Below, piece by piece: positions 1 through 5,044 of a DNA stretch of 6,638 bases. The position numbers and the translations under genes are program-made. A model generated the notes under the pieces. It made no database searches. It saw only the letters and a program-made list of their open reading frames with translations, and was not told the DNA's origin. The stretch's first letter is position 1, and each line of letters begins with the position of its first letter. The DNA is from SM23-62 sp964575235 (GTDB lineage Bacteria; Bacteroidota; Bacteroidia; Bacteroidales; SM23-62): NCBI GenBank assembly GCA_964575235.1, contig CAZNQG010000145.1, positions 1-6,638 of the forward strand, read 5' to 3'.

Positions 1-466
1 CGATGGCAACACGCTGGGCTTCTCCCCCGGAAAGCTCGGAGGGCAGATGGTTCATCCGGCCTTCGAGTCCAACCCGTTCCAGCAACTCCCTGGCTTTTTG
101 TTTCCTTTGGCGCCTTGGGACTCCAGCAAAGACCAGGGGCAGTACGATGTTCTCCAGTGCAGTCCGGTTGGGTATCAGGTTGAAGGACTGGAAAATCATC
201 CCGACCGCAAACCTCCGGTGGAGTGCCAGCTGGTAGCGGTTCATCGCTCCCAGTTCCTTCCCGTTGATGTGAATGCTGCCCGAGGTAGGCCGGTCGAGTC
301 CCCCTACGAGGTTCAGCAGGGTGGATTTCCCGGAGCCTGATTTTCCCACGATGGAAAGGTAAGCCCCTTCCTCCAGTTCGAAGCTGACGTTGTTCAGGGC
401 CGGGATCTCGACCCTGCTTTTCCGGTAGATTTTGGACAGGTCCCTTACCTTGAGAATGCTGGACAT
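1..466 (-). CDS. ABC transporter ATP-binding protein, LolD/MacB type (partial, C-terminus beyond left edge)
   Basis: This is the N-terminal 155 residues of a cytoplasmic ATPase that would power an inner-membrane MacB/LolCE/FtsX-like permease, the group that moves lipoproteins, peptides or drugs without being a classical importer. Reading the minus strand gives MSSILKVRDLSKIYRK, then Walker A GKSGSGKST at residues 41-49, the Q-loop FQSFNL with Gln93, the family-typical stretch TALENIVLPL at 102-111, and the ABC signature LSGGEAQRVAI starting at 145. Walker B and the H-loop lie outside the window. The start is well fixed: an in-frame TAG sits three codons upstream. The gene lies 83 bp downstream of the Tat/DUF3795 gene on the same strand and is probably co-transcribed with it. 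The assignment to the MacB/LolD group is by the order and wording of the motifs; the substrate cannot be told. The permease gene should lie further left. Confidence 0.93.
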   Translation of the reverse strand, partial: MSSILKVRDLSKIYRKSRVEIPALNNVSFELEEGAYLSIVGKSGSGKSTLLNLVGGLDRPTSGSIHINGKELGAMNRYQLALHRRFAVGMIFQSFNLIPNRTALENIVLPLVFAGVPRRQRKQKARELLERVGLEGRMNHLPSELSGGEAQRVAI

Positions 467-549
467 GATACCCTAATAATGCAACTTAAACCGGAAATAT
501 TGTGTTGAAGGAAAGGATTTCGCATGGTGAAGATGCGGAAGCAATCCTG

Positions 550-1038
550 TTATTCCATTGTGGAAAAGTAGTTCTGTTGCAGGCCCAGGACGTATTCCCG
601 GTGTTTCGGGAATTTTTCCCAGAGCTCCTTGTCGCAGGCGGACAGTTCCTTGCATTGAAAGCAGCAATCGAAACCCTTTTCCTGGGCACAGGGTATGATG
701 GTGCAATGCCGTACCGGGAATCCCTTGGGACTGTCCACGTTCTTGCACCCGTGGCAGAAATAGGTTTCCGGGTCAAATTCGATCCCGTACTGCTCGGCAG
801 CACCCCATTCCTCGAATACCTTCTTTTTCATCTCAGCATCATTAGCCTGTGTTGCTTTCAGCAGCGGGCATTCCGGTGTGCACTTGTAACCGCAGTAGGT
901 GAATTCTTTAGGATCCAGGGTTTCGCTGACCGGTCCGGTTGCTGCCAGGGAGTCCCCGCCACTCGCGAGCAAGGCGCATCCGGCACAGGCCATGGAGCCT
1001 TTCGCTAGAAAGGTGCGGCGTGTAATTTCTGTTTTCAT
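550..1038 (-). CDS. Tat-exported cysteine-rich DUF3795-type protein
   Basis: This 162-residue protein starts with a twin-arginine signal (TRRTFLAKGS, Arg7-Arg8) and a weakly hydrophobic stretch to about residue 33, with a possible AxA-like cleavage near SLAA. This suggests export folded, possibly with a metal centre already in place. The mature part carries eleven cysteines in the DUF3795 pattern: CGYKCTPEC (49, 53, 57), CHGC (95, 98), HCTIIPC (112, 117) and DCCFQCKELSAC (125, 126, 129, 135). The family is uncharacterised; the cysteine spacing suggests Zn or Fe-S binding, which is inference. Most DUF3795 members that I know of are short cytoplasmic proteins, so the Tat signal is a notable addition. 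Stop is TAA and the start is preceded by AAGAA. It is the first gene of a probable two-gene unit with the ABC ATPase and is divergent from the small peptide ORF at 1170. Confidence 0.85.
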   Translation of the reverse strand: MKTEITRRTFLAKGSMACAGCALLASGGDSLAATGPVSETLDPKEFTYCGYKCTPECPLLKATQANDAEMKKKVFEEWGAAEQYGIEFDPETYFCHGCKNVDSPKGFPVRHCTIIPCAQEKGFDCCFQCKELSACDKELWEKFPKHREYVLGLQQNYFSTME

Positions 1039-1062
1039 TTCTTACGGTTTGGCATGGATGAA

Positions 1063-1093
1063 TAAATGTAAGGAGAACTGCGGCCGCCACAAA
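1063..1093 (-). promoter_or_regulatory. Probable Bacteroidota-type promoter for the DUF3795/ABC unit
   Basis: On the minus strand a TTTG (positions 1093-1090) is followed after 19 nt by TACATTTA (1070-1063). This matches the Bacteroidota consensus TTTG-N19-21-TAnnTTTG at all but the last base. The box ends 25 nt upstream of the ATG at 1038, a normal leader length. It is assigned by motif and position only. Confidence 0.5.
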
Positions 1094-1096
1094 ATA

Positions 1097-1137
1097 TTAT
1101 GCCGACTTTAACATAGAATCCGGCTTCCCCGGCATAA
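1097..1137. repeat. Inverted repeat TTATGCCG / CGGCATAA in a divergent intergenic region
   Basis: Perfect 8-bp arms at 1097-1104 and 1130-1137 are separated by 25 bp. A smaller dyad, CCGG-CTTCC-CCGG (1120-1132), overlaps the right arm. The repeat lies between the divergent DUF3795 gene (start 1038) and the peptide ORF (start 1170), just upstream of the DUF3795 promoter motif. It could be an operator, or an RNA hairpin in the leader of the peptide transcript; the sequence does not decide between these. Confidence 0.4.
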
Positions 1138-1147
1138 ATACATGTAT
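1138..1147. promoter_or_regulatory. Palindrome ATACATGTAT, copy 1 (possible operator)
   Basis: A perfect 10-bp palindrome lies 22 bp before the start of the small peptide ORF. The same 10 bases occur again at 6037-6046 in the divergent region upstream of the XRE regulator. Both copies are intergenic. A role as a regulator binding site is inference. Confidence 0.3.
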
Positions 1148-1169
1148 AAACCCTGTAAAAAGATATAAA

Positions 1170-1325
1170 ATGAAAAATTTCGATGAAAAAAACGGATCCC
1201 TGTTCCGCGAAATGACGGAGGAGCAAATTCGTGAAACCAGGGGAGGGATCTGCATCCTTCCGATGATCCTGGGAGAAAAAGCTGCCGGCTGGCTTTTGGA
1301 TTTGCTGGCCCCGGAGAGGGACTGA
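1170..1325 (+). CDS. Small peptide with double-glycine-type leader (candidate secreted peptide precursor)
   Basis: This 51-codon ORF starts at an ATG preceded by the A-rich AAAAAGATATAAA, typical of Bacteroidota starts. The N-terminal half is charged and ends in Gly25-Gly26 (SLFREMTEEQIRETRGG). Counting back from the GG, Ile at -7, Met at -12 and Phe at -15 fit the hydrophobic spacing of GG leaders removed by C39 peptidase-ABC exporters; Thr at -4 is a weaker fit. The remaining 25 residues (ICILPMILGEK, then AAGWLLDLLAPERD) are hydrophobic then amphipathic, with one cysteine and one tryptophan. No homologue is recognised by name. No C39 transporter or maturase is present in the window; the nearby ABC ATPase is of another class and on the other strand. 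A chance ORF is possible, but the leader pattern and start context argue for a real gene. The peptide reading is inference. Confidence 0.45.
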   Translation: MKNFDEKNGSLFREMTEEQIRETRGGICILPMILGEKAAGWLLDLLAPERD

Positions 1326-1414
1326 AATCCCGTATCCCATCCCAGGGAACCATTGCCGGAACATCGTTCTCCGGGAAAAAAACCGGCCTGTAGATCGCCG
1401 TAATCGTTCGTTTT

Positions 1415-1432
1415 ACCAAAATCCGTTTTGGT
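1415..1432. repeat. Short perfect hairpin ACCAAAA-TCCG-TTTTGGT
   Basis: Seven-bp perfect arms (1415-1421 and 1426-1432) enclose a 4-nt loop, 90 bp after the peptide ORF and about 50 bp before the DUF3078 gene. There is no T-tract after it, so a terminator is not convincing. Its right arm contains TTTTGG, which overlaps the likely -33 element of the next gene, so it could instead be an operator. Confidence 0.35.
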
Positions 1433-1456
1433 TTCCCGTTTCTTGTATTACCTTCG
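1427..1456 (+). promoter_or_regulatory. Possible promoter of the DUF3078 gene
   Basis: TTTG at 1427-1430 and TACCTTCG at 1449-1456 resemble TTTG-N-TAnnTTTG, with one mismatch in the -7 box and an 18-nt spacer, slightly short. The -7 box ends 24 nt before the ATG at 1481, a plausible leader. Assigned by motif and spacing only. Confidence 0.4.
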
Positions 1457-1480
1457 CGCTGAAAATCATAGTGTACGGAA

Positions 1481-2380
1481 ATGAGAACACTGAAACTTGC
1501 AATGCTGTCGGCGCTGATGACTTCAGCCTTATGGAGTGTGTATGCCCAGGAAAACGGGGATACCAGTTACTGGAGCCATTCCGGCAAAGCCGGTATTACC
1601 TTTTCACAGGTAGGCCTTTCGAACTGGGCCGCGGGGGGAGATCCTTCGATCTCATTCAACGGTATCCTGAATTACGGATTCAAGTACGAAAAGCAATCCC
1701 AACTCTGGCAGACCGTGCTTGACGCGGGTTATGGGACCCAGCGTATCGGAAAGGACGGGGAATCCTTCAAAAAAACGGATGACAACCTCGTCTTGTTGAG
1801 CCGGTACGGTTACAGGATCAGTAATAAATGGTATGCATCCGCCATGGCCAGTTTACGTACACAGTTTACAAACGGCTACAAGTATGAAGATGATTCGAGC
1901 ATTTTCATTTCCGCATTCATGTCCCCGGCCTATTCGAAGGTTGGCGTCGGGATAACCTACAACCATAAATTCTCCGACAAGGAGTCTTTCTCCTTTACCT
2001 TTTCACCGCTGAACGGCAAAACCACCATCGTGCTGGACGATTCACTCTCGGCCCGGGGCGCATATGGTGTGGAGCCCGGTCAGAAGGCACGCTTCAGGGG
2101 AGGGATGGATCTCATGGTTGCTTTCAACAAGGAGCTGGTCAAGAACATTTCCCTGACCACGACCCTTTCCCTGTTCACACCATACAGGGACTTTGCCGTG
2201 GTGGATGTGAACTGGGATATGGCGATCTGGTTCAAGATCAATAAATTCTTCTCGGCCAACATATCCACCCAGATGATTTACGACCAGGATGTGACCTTTA
2301 CCGATGATGCCGGTAAGCCCTTTAATTCAGCCGTACAGTTTAAGGAGGTCCTGGGGATAGGGCTGACTTATTCCTTCTGA
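1481..2380 (+). CDS. DUF3078-type outer-membrane beta-barrel protein
   Basis: This 299-residue protein begins with a Sec signal peptide (MRTLKLAMLSALMTSALWS, likely cleavage after VYA, residue 22). The mature part opens with WSHSGKAGITFSQVGLSNWA, the hallmark start of DUF3078 proteins of Bacteroidota. It continues with NGILNYGFKYEKQSQLWQ, a KTDDNLVLLSRYGYRISNKW segment, and alternating polar/hydrophobic strands to a C-terminal GIGLTYSF ending in aromatic Phe, as expected of a barrel inserted by BamA. Length matches the family. DUF3078 function is unknown; some members are annotated as organic-solvent-tolerance-like or transport barrels without proof. The gene stands alone, preceded by a possible promoter and converging with the methyltransferase gene. 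ATG 1481 is the start that gives the complete signal peptide. Confidence 0.92.
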   Translation: MRTLKLAMLSALMTSALWSVYAQENGDTSYWSHSGKAGITFSQVGLSNWAAGGDPSISFNGILNYGFKYEKQSQLWQTVLDAGYGTQRIGKDGESFKKTDDNLVLLSRYGYRISNKWYASAMASLRTQFTNGYKYEDDSSIFISAFMSPAYSKVGVGITYNHKFSDKESFSFTFSPLNGKTTIVLDDSLSARGAYGVEPGQKARFRGGMDLMVAFNKELVKNISLTTTLSLFTPYRDFAVVDVNWDMAIWFKINKFFSANISTQMIYDQDVTFTDDAGKPFNSAVQFKEVLGIGLTYSF

Positions 2381-2403
2381 TTGATTCGTGCGATAGTGAT
2401 GCT

Positions 2404-2430
2404 GCAGGCCCGCACTTCCGGCAGCCTGCC
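2404..2430. terminator. Possible weak bidirectional terminator between convergent genes
   Basis: GCAGGC (2404-2409) pairs with GCCTGC (2424-2429) around a 14-nt loop, and the right arm also lies within the compact dyad GGCAG-C-CTGCC (2420-2430). It sits in the 94-bp gap between the converging DUF3078 and methyltransferase genes, where a shared terminator is expected. There is only a short T run, so intrinsic termination is uncertain. Confidence 0.25.
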
Positions 2431-2474
2431 TTTGGAGAAGAATGCACCGGCCATTTGCTGGTGACCGCGGAAAT

Positions 2475-3200
2475 TTACCAGAGGAATGGTATCAGCCGGT
2501 AGGGGGTTGAATCTGCATATTCTTGGTAACCCTCCAGTTCCTGCATCAGGGTCCGGTCTTCCATCCATGTCCGGACCAGGAGGATCAGCAGGGTAGCGGA
2601 TGCGGTAATCAAACCATAAGCGGAACCGACGATCATTGCGGAACCGAAATTTCCGATGATGAGTCCAGCGTACCCCGGATGCCTGACGATTCGGTACGGT
2701 CCCCTGTCAGCCACCTTGTGATCCCTCTCGTATTGTATCCTGACGCTTGTCTCGAAATTTTCATTCACAGCCATGGACCAGTATACCAGGATGAACGAAG
2801 CCGTGTAAAGGATCGCCCCCGGAAGAATGAACCAGCTACCGAGCCTGCTCCAGCCGAACCTTCCCACATCCAGGGCCATCAGGACCGCGTGACCGTAAAA
2901 CCCGACCCCTGCGAAAATCCATAGAATGATTTTATCCCATGCCTTGGTATCCTTTTTACGGTCCCAGTTGCCCCGTTCGTTCAGCAATCCCGGATTGATC
3001 CTGAGAAGAACCAGTCCGCCGGCCAGGTAGTAAAGCAGGGTCAGGATGGCCCATGTCCAGGCCCTGTACAGGTCAAGCCTTCCGGCAGCAAGGAAAAAAA
3101 ACAGGGCTATGATAAGGGGTCCCGTTATATGTCCCCGCATCTCTTTTCGTCCCCACCGGTCGAGCTTGATTTGATCCTTATTCATCGCGATCGGTTCCAT
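2475..3200 (-). CDS. Isoprenylcysteine carboxyl methyltransferase (ICMT)-like membrane protein
   Basis: This protein of 241 residues is an integral-membrane methyltransferase-fold enzyme of the ICMT/PEMT/NnrU superfamily. Hydrophobic segments lie near residues 26-40, 48-67, 91-110, 122-142 and 184-209. The C-terminal SAM-binding signature is intact: DRGPYRIVRHPGYAG at 165-179, followed by RTWMED at 210-215 and the usual ending YRLIPFLW. Bacterial members have no prenylated protein substrate known here; they are predicted to methylate small or lipid-like acceptors, so the substrate is open. The start is ambiguous: ATG at 3200 or, five codons inside, ATG at 3185. The latter overlaps the TGA of the preceding small ORF in an ATGA arrangement and may be the true, translationally coupled start. 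It is the last gene of a three-gene minus-strand cluster. Confidence 0.88.
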   Translation of the reverse strand: MEPIAMNKDQIKLDRWGRKEMRGHITGPLIIALFFFLAAGRLDLYRAWTWAILTLLYYLAGGLVLLRINPGLLNERGNWDRKKDTKAWDKIILWIFAGVGFYGHAVLMALDVGRFGWSRLGSWFILPGAILYTASFILVYWSMAVNENFETSVRIQYERDHKVADRGPYRIVRHPGYAGLIIGNFGSAMIVGSAYGLITASATLLILLVRTWMEDRTLMQELEGYQEYADSTPYRLIPFLW

Positions 3201-3379
3201 CGAATTCCGATTGACAGAAGGGGATCCGCAGAAAATAAGCAGGCAAGCAGGAAGACGGCAAACGCAAACAGAAAAAGGCGGATGGCCGTGTACCCGTTGT
3301 TAAGTTTACGTATTTTCTTTATTTCGGCCTCGAAGGAGGCCGCTTTTGACCGGTATATTTTGACTGGATCGACCGGCAT
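3182..3379 (-). CDS. Small coiled-coil/TM protein, possibly an N-terminal remnant of a MutS-like membrane ATPase
   Basis: This 65-residue ORF has a charged helical stretch (IYRSKAASFEAEIKKIRKLN, residues 9-28), then TAIRLFLFAFAVFLLACLF (31-49) as a membrane segment, and a short basic tail. From memory this pattern (xYxxR...F..EI..L....N...RLxxF) resembles the N-terminus of the roughly 600-residue Bacteroidota proteins with a C-terminal MutS domain V ATPase and N-terminal membrane helices. If so, the whole ATPase part is missing and this is a truncated remnant. However the ORF fits its neighbours tightly: its ATG is 2 nt after the TAA of the upstream gene and its TGA overlaps the ATG at 3185, which also suits a functional small gene. 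The family link is inference and needs a search. Confidence 0.5.
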   Translation of the reverse strand: MPVDPVKIYRSKAASFEAEIKKIRKLNNGYTAIRLFLFAFAVFLLACLFSADPLLSIGIRWNRSR

Positions 3380-3381
3380 GG

Positions 3382-3813
3382 TTACAGGAGTTCATCGAGG
3401 ATCCTTTCGGCATCTTCGACGAACCTGCGGCATTTCTTTTCAAAGTAATCTCCCTGTTCGGCCTCCAGCTCCCCTTCCTCTGTTTTGAGGTCCACACCGA
3501 GCAGTTCCCTGCAGTTCAGGCTCCCGTGAAGTTCCAGGAAGCTGCGGTTAAATGCCTCCATGAGCCGGTATGTACGGTCCCTGGCCTCCCCGTCCCCGGG
3601 ATCGGTCCGCCCGTGTTTTGCCCCGATTACCATATAGGCTCCCGTCACCGCCCCGCAGGTTTTTTGCATGACGGCCATTCCGGCGCCGAATCCCGTTGCG
3701 ATCCGCAGTGAATCCGGGACGGAAAGCCCGGTAATGTCGGTTTTGGATGCCAGGACGGATTGCGCGCAATTCAATCCCTTCCCAAAAAGTGCTCCGGCTG
3801 ATTCTTTTTCCAT
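3382..3813 (-). CDS. C_GCAxxG_C_C family protein (putative redox/metal protein)
   Basis: This 143-residue protein belongs to the small C_GCAxxG_C_C family (TIGR01909-like), presumed to bind a metal or Fe-S centre through conserved cysteines; no biochemical role is firmly known. From the chosen start, MEKESAGALFGKGLNCAQSV places Cys16 in the NCAQSV motif. IATGFGAGM and KTCGAVTGAYMVIGAKHG (Cys53) form the core motif, LNCRELLGVDL supplies Cys101, and CRRFVEDAERILDEL supplies Cys128. All four family cysteines are therefore present. I chose ATG 3813 because family members start a few residues before the GxNCAQ motif. An in-frame ATG at 3885 would add 24 residues without family resemblance. The gene heads a minus-strand cluster: the next ORF starts 2 nt after its stop. 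Confidence 0.85.
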   Translation of the reverse strand: MEKESAGALFGKGLNCAQSVLASKTDITGLSVPDSLRIATGFGAGMAVMQKTCGAVTGAYMVIGAKHGRTDPGDGEARDRTYRLMEAFNRSFLELHGSLNCRELLGVDLKTEEGELEAEQGDYFEKKCRRFVEDAERILDELL

Positions 3814-3863
3814 ATGAAATGGATTATTTTCCGTTAATCCTGGAAAATTAAGTAATAATCCTC

Positions 3864-3871
3864 TAAATTTG
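3864..3871 (+). promoter_or_regulatory. Possible -7 box (TAAATTTG) for the small membrane protein gene
   Basis: TAAATTTG is an exact TAnnTTTG match, 43 nt before the ATG at 3915. No convincing -33 TTG or TTTG is seen 19-21 nt upstream, so the promoter call is weak. The box lies within the divergent gap, or within the N-terminal extension if the neighbouring gene starts at 3885. Confidence 0.3.
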
Positions 3872-3914
3872 ACAGCCTGATACATGAAAAAAACTCTGAG
3901 ATCGGGACCCTGCG

Positions 3915-4190
3915 ATGAATGCCATTGACATACTGATGATCGTTGCCCTGGTTTGCATCGTCTGGTCGATCACCGCCCTGATGATCATTGCGGGGAAGGT
4001 TTCCAAGAGCGGGACCCGGGTCCAAATTTTTCTTATAACCCTTTTGTTCTTCCGGTATATATCCCTATACGACGAACTGACACGGAAGGAAACGGGCAGG
4101 ACAGGCCCCCTGTTGTATCATTTTGTCATTCCCCTGTGGATCGCCCTGGTCCTGGTGATCATCTGGATCCTTCTTTCTTTTACCGGCTAG
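3915..4190 (+). CDS. Small integral membrane protein, two main TM helices
   Basis: This 91-residue protein has a first helix at about 5-27 (DILMIVALVCIVWSITALM), a further hydrophobic stretch at 37-46, a polar loop with YDELTRKETGRTGPLLYH (52-69), and a last helix at about 70-88. The KETGxxGPLxY wording recalls conserved small membrane proteins of Bacteroidota that I cannot name; no function is assigned. It is the only plus-strand gene between two minus-strand clusters. Its stop TAG is part of a CTAG whose complement is the stop of the converging aldo/keto reductase-like gene, so the two coding regions overlap by 4 bp. The hydrophobicity pattern and start context support a real gene. Confidence 0.72.
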   Translation: MNAIDILMIVALVCIVWSITALMIIAGKVSKSGTRVQIFLITLLFFRYISLYDELTRKETGRTGPLLYHFVIPLWIALVLVIIWILLSFTG

Positions 4191-4993
4191 TTCCGGCCTT
4201 TCCCGTAAACATAGGCTCCAATCCTGCGCACCCGTTCCATCTCTGCCTCGCTCAGCGGTCCCAGTTCGAGGGTCTCCAGGTTCTCGCGCATCATTTCCAG
4301 GGTCCGGGTTCCCGTAAGGCAAATATTCACGAAGGGATTGCTCAGCACGAAGCGGTAGCAGTCGGAGGCTTTCAGCGGGGCTTCCCCCGGCGGCATTCTG
4401 CTTTCTTTCAGCAATTGTCCCCAGCGTGTAGCGGTATAGGCGACGATACCCGGTTTGCTCTCAACCGGAAGAAATGGAAAGACATCCTTCTCGGCTCCGT
4501 TGTTTGCCGCATTGTAACGAATGTGGAAAACATCGATCGGACCCTCTTCCGCCAGGCGTGGAAACACGGACCGGTTATGCGAGGATATTCCGACGAACCG
4601 TACCAGTCCCCTTTCCTTCAGATCCCGGACCCATTTCAGTATTCCTTCCCTCGGCCTGGACGGGTAGTACCCCAGGAACAGGATGTCCACATGGTCCAGT
4701 CCCATTTTTTTCAGTCCCCGCATGAAATGCGGATGGCCCAACAGGCGGCTGTGGGTATACTCGGCCATGGATACCACCAGTTCATCCCTTTTTCCGCGGG
4801 CAACGATGTTCCGGATCGCCCGGACCATGCCTTCCTTTCGCCCCTGGAGAAAACTTCCGACCGTAAAATAATTGCATCCCCTCTCGAAGGCCTCTTCATA
4901 GGCCTCGGCCGGTGCACCGTAACTGGATGCAATGCCCAGCCGGCCCACGATCAGTCCCGTGCGGCCAAGGGTGGTTTGTTCCTGGAAGTCCAT
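4187..4993 (-). CDS. Aldo/keto reductase-fold protein without canonical catalytic tetrad
   Basis: This 268-residue protein follows the AKR (beta/alpha)8 order: TTLGRTGLIVGRLGIASSYG at the start, KMGLDHVDILFLGYYP (96-111), GLVRFVGISSHN (129-140), IDVFHIRYNAAN (153-164), GIVAYTATRWG (182-192), and a C-terminal NICLTGTRTLEMMRENLETL (223-242) where NADP(H) is usually held. The catalytic tetrad of classical AKRs seems replaced. The FDTAxxY region reads NYFTVGSF (41-48), so the Asp is Thr and the Tyr is Leu or Phe. The Lys strand reads ELVVSMAEY, with Met, and the His of VDLxxLH is Gly108. The motif NYFxxGS/GM..AIR occurs in a separate AKR-like subfamily as I recall it, so this is probably a lineage feature, not damage. 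The reaction is unknown. It lies 51 bp after the lipoprotein gene on the same strand, so they may be co-transcribed. Confidence 0.85.
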   Translation of the reverse strand: MDFQEQTTLGRTGLIVGRLGIASSYGAPAEAYEEAFERGCNYFTVGSFLQGRKEGMVRAIRNIVARGKRDELVVSMAEYTHSRLLGHPHFMRGLKKMGLDHVDILFLGYYPSRPREGILKWVRDLKERGLVRFVGISSHNRSVFPRLAEEGPIDVFHIRYNAANNGAEKDVFPFLPVESKPGIVAYTATRWGQLLKESRMPPGEAPLKASDCYRFVLSNPFVNICLTGTRTLEMMRENLETLELGPLSEAEMERVRRIGAYVYGKGRN

Positions 4994-5044
4994 GATCGAT
5001 TGCCTTAGGTTTGGGATTTCAGCCGTCGAGGGTATCCCTAAAGG

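Noticed and set aside
502..1008. 168-codon plus-strand open frame opposite the DUF3795 gene
   Set aside because: The minus strand carries the Tat motif and ordered cysteine motifs; the plus frame shows none.
1035..1364. 109-codon minus-strand open frame overlapping the DUF3795 start region
   Set aside because: No domain or membrane logic; it crosses the intergenic dyads and promoter motif and is most likely spurious.
1360..1400. Possible rho-independent terminator of the peptide gene (CCGG, A-run, CCGG)
   Set aside because: Only 4-bp arms and no T-tract on the plus strand.
1108..1419. 103-codon minus-strand open frame over the small peptide ORF
   Set aside because: It is Pro/Phe/Arg-rich with no recognisable structure, whereas the plus-strand ORF has a good start context and leader-like pattern.
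2368..2568. Minus-strand 66-codon frame at the end of the methyltransferase gene, as a possible frameshifted extension
   Set aside because: The methyltransferase already ends in the family-typical RLIPFLW, so no frameshifted tail is needed.
3953..5008. 351-codon plus-strand open frame opposite the aldo/keto reductase-like gene
   Set aside because: It is His/Pro/Arg-rich with no domain and lies antisense to a gene with clear family motifs; it is a shadow ORF.
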